A DNA stretch of 64,000 nt from Candidatus Phyllobacterium onerii (GCF_028331445.1 NZ_JAQMHX010000001.1:682001-746000), one strand, 5' to 3'; positions 38,401-47,204 are shown, counted from the stretch's first letter. Numbers and translations are program-made. The notes: a model not told the origin generated them from the sequence alone.

Positions 38401-40920
38401 CAATGCCCTTCCCACCTGCGCCGCGCTGAAACCGACCGAGATTCCACCGACGGAGATGCCAAAGGCTTCGCCGAAGGGCGCGACCTTCGATCGGCTTGGC
38501 AACCGCCCAAGGCGATCGCCGTTCCAGAGGACGGACCAGTAGTCGGTGCCATTCTCAACCGCCAGGTAATCCACCTGCTCTATCCCGCCGGGGGAGCGAA
38601 GCGACATCGTGAGAACGTCGGGTACGCAATCTGGATCAAGCACACTGGCGGCGGGACACGGCTTCCCGAGCGTGTCTGCCTCGAGCAAGACCCCTTGCGC
38701 CAGCGCCTGCCATGCGATGCGCAACGGGTGCAATGGCGAGAGTATGACCGCGTCGGGTATGCGCGCCAACGTCCGGCCATCGTCCTCCAAGGTTGTGACG
38801 ATGGCCACGTCCACCCAGCACGCGACGTCGGGGGAGCCAGCAAGCCAGGCCGCGTAGGAATCAACGTACATTTCCACGAGCGAACGAAATTCCTCGTCGC
38901 CCCGGAGCCACTTGCCGAGCTCCGCTGCCTCTACAAGGCCGGTCTGGTCCCCCGTGCCTCGAATGCGGGCGGCGATCTGCTTGCGTGCCTCGATGAAGCC
39001 AACGGGCGGCTCGAACTCCGTGGCGTCTGGCCGTGGATCGTGCAGGAACCGCCCACTGGAAAAGACGGGACCAGTACCAACTCCCCATGGTTTCTGCACC
39101 CATGAGTCGACGTAGTCATTTGCCAGGACCACCGGAAGGAAAGACTTGGCGATGGCGTCTTCAGCGAGTATCCAGTCCTGGAGGCTGGAGCATCGCGCGC
39201 TCCTATTGAGCTGCACCACGGGCTTGGCGTCCGATGGATCGACGAGGCGACGATTGACGCGGATCAAACGCTCGAATTCGCTCCTGCATCCTTGCTCGAC
39301 CACGTCCTCTACCGAAATGAACAATCGGCAAGTTTCCTGGTCCATGGATCCATCCGCTGCGTCGCGTTGGAAGCCAATGTCGAGCTGGTAGTTGGTCTCG
39401 GCCTCGACTTCGATCTGGTGATGGCCTGACCTCACGTGTCGAACCGGCAATTGGTCGACGGCATCCATGCGATCCTGCACATCGTCGCCAGTACCCTCCG
39501 CGAATGGGTCGACGCGGACGCCCGGGGAGGTGAAGACCAGGATTTCGTAGCGTCCGCCCCCGGGCACGACCATACTACTCTCGAATCCCGGGGACCCCTT
39601 CTGCCTGCGCGGCGGCTTGCGGGGAGGTGTAAGCTTGCGCGCCAGCCGGCATGCCACGAAAATTCCTGGTTGCCAGGTGGAAAGCGAGATTACCTTGATG
39701 GTGCCTGGCTTAAAGCCAATGGCTGAAGCCGCGTATCGCATCGGGGACTTGTGCTGGGGCAGCGCTTCGTCCACCAGGGTGGCGTCCCCATCCCCGATGG
39801 TCACCTGGCCGATCTCGTTGCCCTTGGGGCCGCGCTCGATCGAAAGGGTGCTGCCAGTGGCATCGGCGCCGACCGCCTCGAATGCCAACGTGACGCCGCT
39901 CTCGACGACGATGGGCATTCCCTTGCCAAGGTGGACCAGCGGATTCGAGCAACTGATGCGGATGTCGCCTTGTGCGCCGGCATCCTCGGTCAGCAGTTCA
40001 GTCCATTTTTCCGCCGTCAGCGCTGTCCACCAGCTTGGTACGATGGGAAGCTCGAGGCCATTGCCGGGTGCGTAGTAGGTCGCGGTGGCGCGCTCGAACG
40101 CGGTCGGTAGGTCGCATACACTCCGCAGGTGCGCGAGGAACGCGTCGAGGTGCTCTAGGTCCTCGTGGTCCGCATTGTCCTTGGCGCGCCGGATACCAGG
40201 CCCGAAGCCATCGGACATTGCGTCGGCGACCTTCTCGAGGACGGTAAGTTGCTCGCGCGCAGCCAGGCTACCATCACCCAGCGGTGGCATGCCACATGCG
40301 AGGCTTATCTTGGCCCCGGGCGCGAGGCCAGTCTTGGAACCGGCTGTCTCGAACAACCGGGAAAGGACGCGCCAGGCATTGGTGCGTTGGGTGCGCTCGG
40401 GGTCGAGCTCGTCCGCGGCCGTGGCCGCACGTCCCACCAGGATACGGGCCTCGTCTCGCTGGGCTTGGTCGCTGAGGCCACATCGAGCAATGCCTTCCCG
40501 CACCAGGTCCTGGACGAATTCGTCTGCCCACCAGTCCTCGAAAGGGACGTTGCCGCCGTTGTTGGATGCTGCCACGCCGAATTCGTCGGTCGTCGACGTC
40601 ACCGAGCGCATGCTGTGCTGGCCAGGCGGCACCAACGCCAGGAAGGTTGGTTGCGATGGCGAGTTGCGAAGGTTGAGGAGGTGCGTGTCGTCGCACCGCC
40701 CCGAGGCACCGGCCGGGGGGGGTGCCTCGCCAGGCGCCAGGGCCGGAAGTAGCAAGAGGACCGGTACGAGCGCCGACGATCCCGCCAGCATGTCGAAGAC
40801 GCGCGACATGACCTCCGGGGGCGGGCCGTGGAAAATCAGGCGGACCTCGGCATTCCCGGCCGAGGCTTGCTTCAGCTTGTCATGGACCAAGTCGTGGATG
40901 GTCGATGCGAGATGGTTCAT
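35464..40920 (-). CDS. DptH-like giant protein: PD-(D/E)XK-like motif plus HerA/FtsK ATPase
   Basis: A 1,818-residue protein. Near residues 1195-1230 SRPDLLVIGARL is followed by IHLTPVEVKCRLG, giving the D...ExK signature of a PD-(D/E)XK nuclease. The C-terminal third is a HerA/FtsK-type ATPase: Walker A GDLGTGKTQLLKS (near 1481), IFDYKRDYSS, and Walker B SYLLVDEADNIMRY (near 1700) with LLLQGREFGTGVILASQY. Gene order and size (about 700, 500 and 1,800 residues) follow dptF-dptG-dptH of phosphorothioate-linked restriction, but no dnd genes are near. A translocating ATPase with a nuclease on one chain would suit a restriction enzyme. ATGA overlap with the upstream gene. The N-terminal 1,150 residues are unassigned. 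Confidence 0.75.
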   Translation of the reverse strand: MNHLASTIHDLVHDKLKQASAGNAEVRLIFHGPPPEVMSRVFDMLAGSSALVPVLLLLPALAPGEAPPPAGASGRCDDTHLLNLRNSPSQPTFLALVPPGQHSMRSVTSTTDEFGVAASNNGGNVPFEDWWADEFVQDLVREGIARCGLSDQAQRDEARILVGRAATAADELDPERTQRTNAWRVLSRLFETAGSKTGLAPGAKISLACGMPPLGDGSLAAREQLTVLEKVADAMSDGFGPGIRRAKDNADHEDLEHLDAFLAHLRSVCDLPTAFERATATYYAPGNGLELPIVPSWWTALTAEKWTELLTEDAGAQGDIRISCSNPLVHLGKGMPIVVESGVTLAFEAVGADATGSTLSIERGPKGNEIGQVTIGDGDATLVDEALPQHKSPMRYAASAIGFKPGTIKVISLSTWQPGIFVACRLARKLTPPRKPPRRQKGSPGFESSMVVPGGGRYEILVFTSPGVRVDPFAEGTGDDVQDRMDAVDQLPVRHVRSGHHQIEVEAETNYQLDIGFQRDAADGSMDQETCRLFISVEDVVEQGCRSEFERLIRVNRRLVDPSDAKPVVQLNRSARCSSLQDWILAEDAIAKSFLPVVLANDYVDSWVQKPWGVGTGPVFSSGRFLHDPRPDATEFEPPVGFIEARKQIAARIRGTGDQTGLVEAAELGKWLRGDEEFRSLVEMYVDSYAAWLAGSPDVACWVDVAIVTTLEDDGRTLARIPDAVILSPLHPLRIAWQALAQGVLLEADTLGKPCPAASVLDPDCVPDVLTMSLRSPGGIEQVDYLAVENGTDYWSVLWNGDRLGRLPSRSKVAPFGEAFGISVGGISVGFSAAQVGRALDDVSGLLAAKPVVGLVVESAGGTTDACNEGLVEWCSNRYRDGNGRTPRQAAGPRLVEIYDHRPVGVRPDDATIANLSEDTRNSVRWFDGQPARATPDLGIIAQLDMSEPSAATVAGRSPLGHGGLLRHRIRRQLPGAFLSETRQSLPTNASGSVLADKIGACIATMENLGERRTGLRFAPNVNVVRDMLEARNAEFVAVSSSAIDPACFLGGWLENAYLWDYDMPSYSHRAGDTNGYYLLSKVKQADREALSKVLARLPSCAGISGDSVQGLLLEIARRGIPTIRGLSSDNHGATGDLGLFVAVRLLQDRFRQPSLEGSLLPVIDGEGEDVNVCIIVPVDPFRGYFADLARSLGKDRKETSLSRPDLLVIGARLSGEQAKIHLTPVEVKCRLGSTFPASEVGDALEQAKTFSRLLSNLLPHEGQPVAWALGFQHLLLSIIGFGMRVYSQHPDVAGREAQWSAIHERIAAAILGPLPCVSVDQRGRLIIVDDSPRSGVRDRDEDGFDETVTIGNGDAGLVVAGDPAAFYAGVRERVGQWGFLPDLADPLPAPIPRLANEAMAATEAIEEGVAIAPWLPTDLETPPASPSLVPGSEHPSSHTSSGVVLSIGTTIDSFRPGEIGLNVSDTRLNQLNMGVVGDLGTGKTQLLKSLILQISSSSADNRAIRPRFLIFDYKRDYSSPDFVEATGARVVKPHRLPLNLFDTSGLGDVAAPWLDRFRFFADVLDKIYTGIGPVQRDKLKRAVRTAYESSPAGKPPTLRDVHAAYAELLDGKSDSPMAIIDDLIDMEIFVPDAGDAVPFDQFLDGVVVVSLDALGQDDRSKNMLVAIMLNMFYENMLRVPKRPFIGEEPQLRAIDSYLLVDEADNIMRYEFDVLRKLLLQGREFGTGVILASQYLRHFKVNATDYREPLLTWFIHKVPNVTPAELSALGLTGGAADLAERVKSLKVHQCLYKSFDVPGEIVRGLPFFELQARETEQE

Positions 40921-42428
40921 GCAATGACCTGCTTCACGGTTGGGAAGGGAGGCACGAGCAGCATGCCGCTTTCCGCGTCGGGGCTATCGAGGACCAGACC
41001 CAGCATCCGCAGCTGGTGGCCAAGGTCGTTGGTGGCAATGTCGCGATGGTCCACGGAGATCCCATAGGCCGATAGGTGCTGCGAGAGCCGGCGGACCGAT
41101 CGAGGCCCGCTCGCCCCTGCGAGCGAGCAATGCACCAACGCAAGGATCGCCACCGGCCCCATGCCAACTATCCAGGGAGCACCGTTCCCGGCGCTGCGCT
41201 TCCTTAGCACGAAGCCTTGGTCGTATCCCCTCAGGATCGGGCTGGCTGCCTGTCGCTGCCCGAGGACGTGGCGAGCGAATTCCATGATGTTCGAGCCGAT
41301 CCCCTTCTTGCATAGGAGCGTCCGGGTCTCGCGCTCGGAAACCTCCGCGAGCATGTCCCCCAGGCCCATTGTCGCCAAGGCAGCGGCGTTGCGGCGTACG
41401 CGGTCGCAAAGATCGAGGACTTCTCGGGCGGACGAAAGGCCATGCCCTTCCTCCTGGACCATGTCTAGCGCCCAAAGGGTCGCGTTCAGCCCCAGGCGAG
41501 CTTGCAGGAAGGCGGATGCCCTGTCCTTCATGCCTGGTAGTGCGCGATCGCCATAGGAAAGGAATTGGAAGGGCCGGGGGAAGATCAACGCACGTGCTTC
41601 GTCAATGTCCTTGGGACCGGCGCCATCGAGCGCGCTTCTTACGCAACTCCACATTCTCGCGTGGAGGTCGCAAGTCCACGTGACGTGCGCGACGGCCCCA
41701 AGCCTCAATACTGACTCCAGCAAGCTTGTCCATTGCCTTCTGGTCATCGCGGACTTTGCGGCGATCACCGAGCCGAGGTCCCGGGCAAATCGCCTTGCTG
41801 GATAGGCTAGGTTCCTTTGGTCGTCCATGTCGAGGGTGAACTGCTCGTTCGCCGAAAGCATGCCCCACTTGGGGCTGGGCGCCCACGCCTCTATTTCCGC
41901 TTGGAGGAAGCGGGCAAAGATATCGTCGTCGTCGACTACGGCAAGCGCCTCGAAGAGCGCCTGCCAGGTTGCCTCGGCCTCCGGCAGGTTGCGAGACCCA
42001 AGCCATATCATCCGCCTCACCAAGGCGCCAGCAGGCCATGAGTTGGCGCTAAGCCGCGCGGAGCCCGAGAACGCCGCCGCTTTGGGCACCAGCGGCGTGA
42101 CCTGTACGAAACGCTTCGAGGATTGGTTCGGAAGCTTGGGGCTTTCGAGCACTGAATGCAGTAACATGTGGAAGGCGTCGGGGTCGAGGACCGCGCCCTC
42201 CGGCTTCCGGTGCCGGTCGCGATACCATTGCACGTCCTTGTCTATCTCCCGCCCGCGCTGGGGAACCGTTCGCTCGGTCGCCCCCTCGAGGCCTACGTGG
42301 CGATACAATGACGAAAGCAGGACCTCAGAGCTTGCGTATTCGGGGGCGGGGGACATGGCCAGGCCACTATCCTGGTAGGCAGGATGCGACGTGCGCCAAG
42401 GTTCCTCCCTGAATCTCGCCAGGCTCAT
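40917..42428 (-). CDS. DptG-like middle protein of the ATPase operon
   Basis: A 503-residue soluble, mostly helical protein with no catalytic motif. The C-terminus has SVRRLSQHLSAYGISVDHRD and LGLVLDSPDAESGMLLVPPF. This resembles the winged-helix-like tail of DptG, which ends in a similar S-D-S-G-D segment, and may bind DNA or protein. The resemblance is weak, and the operon position between a DptF-like and a DptH-like gene carries most of the argument. It overlaps both neighbours by ATGA, so the three are made in fixed ratio and probably form one complex. Confidence 0.55.
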   Translation of the reverse strand: MSLARFREEPWRTSHPAYQDSGLAMSPAPEYASSEVLLSSLYRHVGLEGATERTVPQRGREIDKDVQWYRDRHRKPEGAVLDPDAFHMLLHSVLESPKLPNQSSKRFVQVTPLVPKAAAFSGSARLSANSWPAGALVRRMIWLGSRNLPEAEATWQALFEALAVVDDDDIFARFLQAEIEAWAPSPKWGMLSANEQFTLDMDDQRNLAYPARRFARDLGSVIAAKSAMTRRQWTSLLESVLRLGAVAHVTWTCDLHARMWSCVRSALDGAGPKDIDEARALIFPRPFQFLSYGDRALPGMKDRASAFLQARLGLNATLWALDMVQEEGHGLSSAREVLDLCDRVRRNAAALATMGLGDMLAEVSERETRTLLCKKGIGSNIMEFARHVLGQRQAASPILRGYDQGFVLRKRSAGNGAPWIVGMGPVAILALVHCSLAGASGPRSVRRLSQHLSAYGISVDHRDIATNDLGHQLRMLGLVLDSPDAESGMLLVPPFPTVKQVIA

Positions 42429-44533
42429 CGGGTCCCTCCGTCCTTGCGGATGCCAAAACCGAACCTTCGCTGCACCACCGAACTATCGGCCGATCCTATC
42501 TGGATTCGCGCCCGCTCCAGGAGCTGGCGGTCCCTCACGATGGGTCCGGCGAGCCGGGCGCGCGTCGTGTCGAGGAGGGCAAGGACTGTCCGAGGGAGGG
42601 ACGCAATGGACATGCCTTCCTCTAGCTCCTTCACGGCCTTGAAAAGGTCGTAGGTGAGGGCAATCGGTTGGCTCGACCGGCCATCTCCTACCTTGAGGAA
42701 CGGGATTGGCGACGCCGGCCTCCCGCTTGTGTTGGCGTGGAGGGGGCGGACGGACCGCGCGGGCACGACGAGCATGGCGCGGCGGGCCACTGGAGGCAGC
42801 GGCTGGCCAAACGTCGTCGTGAGCGAGATCTCGAAATCCTGGTTCCGGTTCAACAGCAGTTCTACCTCGTGCGCAATTTCGTAGAGGCCTTCGCCCTCGC
42901 CATCCTCGATGACTTTTTGGAACTCGGAGAGAATGGGTGCATCAAGGGCCGTGGCAGTCCTCGTGCCCAGCGACCTGCGCACTAATCGGCAGGTAAAGTC
43001 GCGCATGAACCTCTGGAGGTTCGTCGCGGACAAGGGGCGCCTTCGGCGCACACCTGGGCTTGATAGTTCGGCATCGAGCCTTGCGAGCCGATCGATGAGC
43101 TCGACCTCCAGTCGCGTCAAGACTTGTAGCTTGCGCACGTAGTCAAGTCCCTCGAGGACGGACCTGCTGAACCGGACATCAACTTCGCGCAACGCAAAGC
43201 GCGTGTTGCGAGACACTTGGACCTGCGTGTCGGGCACAGCCAACGCGGGGTCGAGCAACTCGGCGAAACCCTCCAGCACGTCGCCTATCATGCTGGGCAA
43301 GTATGGCGCCCGTCGCGAGGAGAGGAACCAATATAGCCCCATCGCGGTATTGTCGTCGTCCAGCCCAAGTTCCTTAATGTCGCGCAGCAGCGACGGCCCC
43401 GCGTCGCGTTCCCATCGATGGAAAAGCGCGTGCTGGTATTGCGCGGCGACCAGTTGGAATATCGAGGACGAGGTGTCACGTGACGGCTTCCCGCCACGGC
43501 GAGCCGTTTCGTCGAGGCCTGCCAGCCTTGCGGCCCATCCACAAGGATCAAGGCCCGCGTCGCGGGGCGACACCCTGTGGCCAGCTAGCAGGTAGGAAAC
43601 CAGCGAGAACAAGTCCCTGAAGCTCCACCGCTTTCCACTTGCGACCTCGTACCATCGCAGCATCTGCAGAAACGACCCTTCCTCGCGCTCGCGGGCAAGC
43701 CGTTCGCGGCTCCCGCAGAACGGGCACGACGGCCCGGCCGAACAGCTGCCCGCGGGGAGCCACCGGCTTTCCTCCAGTGCATGGCGTAGCAACGAACGCG
43801 CGGGAGCCTCGCCGCAGCGGGTCGGTGCCAGGAGCAGCGATTCCGCATCCATTGGCCACGCCGCGACAGTCGGGAACAAATCGAGCGGCCAGCACGAGGG
43901 TGCGTCGGGCGCGAGGCTGACTGCGCGGGTGATCGCTTCCAGGAGCCGGCGCGACTGGTCCGAGCCTCGATCGATCGCCTCAATGAGAGCGTCGTCGAGG
44001 ACACCCCTGTTGACACAGAACAGATATGCCTCGGTCTGCGGCGCCGATTGCATCGCCTCCAGCTCGTCGAGCAACAACTGGGCGGCGGGCCGGCCAGTGG
44101 CGCCCAAAACAGCGGAAGCGTCCTGGACGATGGAGATCGCGAGCTGGCGCTTGGGAATTCCAAGTGAACCCGCATCGACCCGTACCAACCGGGGGACGAA
44201 GCCATCTCCCGCCGGCAGGAACGACCCCGCAAGTGCTCGAGTGAGCTGCTGGCTTGCGCCGAGCGCGCCGTCCAGCCAGCCAATGGTTGATTCGATGGCC
44301 TCCGTCTTGCCGTTGCCGGGACCGCCAACAAGCATCAGGATCCGCGGCGCGCTTCCTGGCGCCTCGACCATCTTCTTGGCCCAATCCTCGAGCTTGTGGA
44401 GCAGATTGGTCTCGAAGACGTTCTCGCCCGGTCGACCGCTTCCTTCGTCAAAAAGGCGTCGAACCCCGCCCGATCTATTTCCCGACCAGTTGACCAACCG
44501 TGATGGATAAGTCGCCTTCGCTTCCAACTCCAC
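42425..44533 (-). CDS. DptF-like P-loop ATPase
   Basis: A 702-residue ATPase with Walker A MLVGGPGNGKTEAIES near residues 67-82 and a possible Walker B QLLLDELEAM near 150. Near 265 four Cys/His-type positions in GSCSAGPSCPFCGSRE look like a small zinc knuckle. The rest is helical. The start is GTG at 44533 with GAGGCGGG just upstream and 12 bases after the methyltransferase stop. ATGA overlap with the DptG-like gene. The DptF comparison rests on gene order, size and a single ATPase domain, and the pairwise identity has not been measured. It may load or trigger the large HerA-type ATPase. Confidence 0.65.
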   Translation of the reverse strand: MELEAKATYPSRLVNWSGNRSGGVRRLFDEGSGRPGENVFETNLLHKLEDWAKKMVEAPGSAPRILMLVGGPGNGKTEAIESTIGWLDGALGASQQLTRALAGSFLPAGDGFVPRLVRVDAGSLGIPKRQLAISIVQDASAVLGATGRPAAQLLLDELEAMQSAPQTEAYLFCVNRGVLDDALIEAIDRGSDQSRRLLEAITRAVSLAPDAPSCWPLDLFPTVAAWPMDAESLLLAPTRCGEAPARSLLRHALEESRWLPAGSCSAGPSCPFCGSRERLAREREEGSFLQMLRWYEVASGKRWSFRDLFSLVSYLLAGHRVSPRDAGLDPCGWAARLAGLDETARRGGKPSRDTSSSIFQLVAAQYQHALFHRWERDAGPSLLRDIKELGLDDDNTAMGLYWFLSSRRAPYLPSMIGDVLEGFAELLDPALAVPDTQVQVSRNTRFALREVDVRFSRSVLEGLDYVRKLQVLTRLEVELIDRLARLDAELSSPGVRRRRPLSATNLQRFMRDFTCRLVRRSLGTRTATALDAPILSEFQKVIEDGEGEGLYEIAHEVELLLNRNQDFEISLTTTFGQPLPPVARRAMLVVPARSVRPLHANTSGRPASPIPFLKVGDGRSSQPIALTYDLFKAVKELEEGMSIASLPRTVLALLDTTRARLAGPIVRDRQLLERARIQIGSADSSVVQRRFGFGIRKDGGTR

Positions 44534-44545
44534 GATCGTCCCGCC

Positions 44546-45868
44546 TCAACCCGTTGCCAGCGCAGGTCCCGCAAGCTGCTTGCTGGCGTCGCCCTGGGCG
44601 GCCGAAACCTCGTCTAGCAGGCGGGCGAGGGAATTGCCGATCGCACGGGCAAGGAGAGGTGGCACGGCGTTGCCGACCTGGGTATATCGCGGGCATTCCT
44701 TGGTCCGTCGTTTGCCGCCGGTGGTATATTTCCCCTTGAAGGCGAACCAATCGGGGAAGGACTGCAGCCTTGCATATTCGCGCACCGTCAAGATCCGGGG
44801 CTCTACGTAGTGCAGGATGTCGTCGGGTAGTGTAGTAACCGTCGGCGCGGGCTCGCTACCAGACATCGGGTAGATGCGGTGCTTCTTCAAGCCGTAGGTC
44901 TTCCGGCTGGCGTCGTCCATCCGGACGCCCTTGCGGCACTCCGACAGGATCTTGCTAAAGCGCCCTCGTACCTCGTCCGTGTGGCGAGCAAGTCTCATGC
45001 TGTCCATCGAGCCTTCATGGCCGTGGTGCATCAACTCCTGGTAGGCGGTCTTGGGTCCACCGTAGCTCCCCTCCATGAAACGCTTCGGCGATTCTGGATC
45101 AATGCAATCGACCAAGGGGCGGCTAGCTGTCTCTAGGTCGGAGATCGCATCGGATGCCGTTACCACCGGTCCCAGCCCAAGGAACTCCAATTGCTCGACC
45201 CTCTCCTCCTCGAGCAGCTTGAATGCCCGCAGGATGCCACCATCCAACCACTTGCAAAGATCCTTCCGCACCCCGATCGCGATCAAGCGCGATCGCTTTT
45301 GCGGCACGCCGAACTCGGAGGAGTTAACCAGCATCGCATCGACATGGTAGCCGGCGGCCGCCAGGCTCTCGACAAGCTTGTCGTAGAACGAAACCTTACG
45401 GCCCGCCGGGTCCAAGGGCTGGAGGTCGACAACGTTGCGACGGGCATGCGCGACACGCATGCCGGGGACGTTCTCGATGACGAGAGCCCGCGGCTGGATG
45501 GCCTCGACCATCTCCACGTACCTCTTGAACAGAAGGTTACGAGGGTCGTCCTCGTTGCGCCGCCCGGCGAAGCTAAAGCCCTGGCACGGTGGTCCGCCGG
45601 CGAGCACGTCGATCGTCCCGCGTAGTTCCACCAGGTCCTGCCGGTGGAGCTCCAGCACCTCCTCTATGTCCCAGTCCTTCTTCTCGAGCCAGTCTGGCCA
45701 ATCGAAGTGGGTGGACGCGCCCGGCCTGTCGAGGAGGTTCGCCGCGAAGGTCCTGAAAGCCATCGCGTCGCGCTCGATCGCGAACCGTCCCCTGAAGCCT
45801 GCGAGCGCCAGCCCCAACGAGAGACCACCGCACCCTGAGAACAAATCGGCGAAAACGTATTTTTTCAT
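44546..45868 (-). CDS. DNA (cytosine-5-)-methyltransferase (copy 2), head of Dpt-like operon
   Basis: An m5C methyltransferase of 440 residues: motif I ADLFSGCGGLSLGLALAG, motif IV DVLAGGPPCQGFSFAGRR (catalytic Cys near 95), motif VI LVIENVPGMRV and motif X YTQVGNAVPPLLARAIG. I start at the ATG at 45868 (MKKYVFADLF); an in-frame TTG four codons earlier is possible. It leads the operon that continues with the DptF-, DptG- and DptH-like genes and Vsr, so its mark is the likely self/non-self signal for that module. The operon DNA is visibly richer in G and C than the blocks on either side. Confidence 0.92.
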   Translation of the reverse strand: MKKYVFADLFSGCGGLSLGLALAGFRGRFAIERDAMAFRTFAANLLDRPGASTHFDWPDWLEKKDWDIEEVLELHRQDLVELRGTIDVLAGGPPCQGFSFAGRRNEDDPRNLLFKRYVEMVEAIQPRALVIENVPGMRVAHARRNVVDLQPLDPAGRKVSFYDKLVESLAAAGYHVDAMLVNSSEFGVPQKRSRLIAIGVRKDLCKWLDGGILRAFKLLEEERVEQLEFLGLGPVVTASDAISDLETASRPLVDCIDPESPKRFMEGSYGGPKTAYQELMHHGHEGSMDSMRLARHTDEVRGRFSKILSECRKGVRMDDASRKTYGLKKHRIYPMSGSEPAPTVTTLPDDILHYVEPRILTVREYARLQSFPDWFAFKGKYTTGGKRRTKECPRYTQVGNAVPPLLARAIGNSLARLLDEVSAAQGDASKQLAGPALATG

Positions 45869-46167
45869 TCTAGGACCCAACCTTCAGTAGGCGCGCAAGT
45901 CAATAGCCACAGTGGCAAACAAAAGGCTTTCGAACAGGCCAATGCCTGTCATGCCACCGTTTGCTGACGTGACGCTGATCTTTCTTTGTGTAAAAGGTCA
46001 CATTCCGCCTTTTCCGCATCGCTGAAAAACCGCGAAATAATCCACTCGGAACAAAAAGAGAACATATCGTTTTCCTCAAGAGAATCAAGCTCCGGGCATA
46101 CGATGACGCGTGAAAGGATCTGTCTCGCAGGATACACATCCACTCATTTCCGTCTAAAGGATCGCCA

Positions 46168-46383
46168 ATGGATAAACTAGTCGCAGCGAAGCTCAACATG
46201 CTTGCGGCATTCGAAACAATGGTAAACAAGGGAAGTTGGGTGAGTTGGCCTGACGGTCAGCAATACTTCGTTATCAGGCCAGAGGATTTCCAAGAGATCA
46301 TAAAACCCTACGACGCAGTCCTCGACGAAGAACACGAAGCGGAGAAAACCGCACGCGCGGGTTCAGGAAAGCAGCACCGATAG
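46168..46383 (+). CDS. Small hypothetical protein
   Basis: A 71-residue frame from ATG at 46168 with AAGGA 9 bases upstream. The product is acidic at its end (DEEHEAEKT) and reads VSWPDGQQYFVIRPEDFQEI in the middle, a compact beta-alpha pattern as in small antitoxin-like or anti-restriction proteins. No family match is claimed. It lies divergent from the methyltransferase 2 operon, so it could be a regulator of it. The intergenic part between them, 45869-46167, should hold both promoters. Confidence 0.45.
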   Translation: MDKLVAAKLNMLAAFETMVNKGSWVSWPDGQQYFVIRPEDFQEIIKPYDAVLDEEHEAEKTARAGSGKQHR

Positions 46384-46652
46384 ACTTTTGCGTTGACGCG
46401 CCGTGTTCCTGAGATTTGTTAAATTAGACATGGGCCACGAAACCATCGATGCTGGAGACGGCTATTCTGAGTTAGACGATGGGATAACCCGCGGTGCCCG
46501 CAGAAGGGCCAACGAAGCGTTCGCCCCGAAGGCAGCGGTCCCGCCTTCCGCTTCGCGGTGCTGTGCTATTCCTAGGGCTGTCCGGTCTACGGCCGAGCCG
46601 TGTGAATTCCCACTTTCCCGCCGTGTCCGATCGGCAAAGTGCTGAAGATTGA

Positions 46653-47123
46653 CTAGAAATCGATTGACCAGACTTCGACCCCGTCTCGCTCGAATTGTGT
46701 GCGGCGCTGGTTGCCCGGGAAGAGCGGCGACATGAAGAAAACATATCGGTAGCGCTCGGGTCTTTTGCTGAGCTTGGTGATGTCGGCTGCTAGCTTGCGG
46801 TTGTTGCGGGGGTCGACGGCCGCAAACGTTTCAGCCCCCACATATCCTGGCACCTCGCTCATGATATCGAGTTCGAACGAAGCGTGGGCGCCAGGCGCAA
46901 GCCCTAAGCCACCCGCCTCGGGATGGAGAGCGAGAAGTTGACGGGCTGCGCTAATTGCAACCGCAAACGTCCATGTCTGGCTTGATTTGCTCAATGAGGT
47001 TGAGCCCCCTGTCTTCGAGTGATGGAATCCGACTGACTCAAATTTCATCCGCCGCAATAGGTCTAGAGGGTCACCTACCTGACGGGAAATCCAGGACTGC
47101 GCACGAGCCGCGGATGCCCCCAC
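46653..47123 (-). CDS. Hypothetical protein, possible PD-(D/E)XK-like fold
   Basis: 156 residues from a GTG start at 47123; there is no in-frame ATG upstream before a stop. The second half reads ASFELDIMSEVPGYVGAETF, then NNRKLAADITKL and YRYVFFMSPLFPG. The order of an acidic strand, E-x-F-A and a strand ending YVFF is what restriction-endonuclease-like folds look like, but the Lys of a true ExK motif is not plain. No partner is obvious. It lies on the minus strand among plus-strand genes of unknown function. Confidence 0.5.
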   Translation of the reverse strand: MGASAARAQSWISRQVGDPLDLLRRMKFESVGFHHSKTGGSTSLSKSSQTWTFAVAISAARQLLALHPEAGGLGLAPGAHASFELDIMSEVPGYVGAETFAAVDPRNNRKLAADITKLSKRPERYRYVFFMSPLFPGNQRRTQFERDGVEVWSIDF

Positions 47124-47204
47124 GGCGTCTATAAGTGCATCGGCCTCGAGGCATGAAACTCATGTTATGCTCCGAAACTATTGGGCAATGAAGGGGCAAC
47201 GGTC

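Noticed and set aside
35005-45868. Calling the operon a standard Dnd, DISARM or BREX system
   Set aside because: No dndB-E genes, DrmA-type helicase, DUF1998 protein, PglZ or BREX ATPase/Lon gene is visible. Only the dptFGH-like order and sizes agree.
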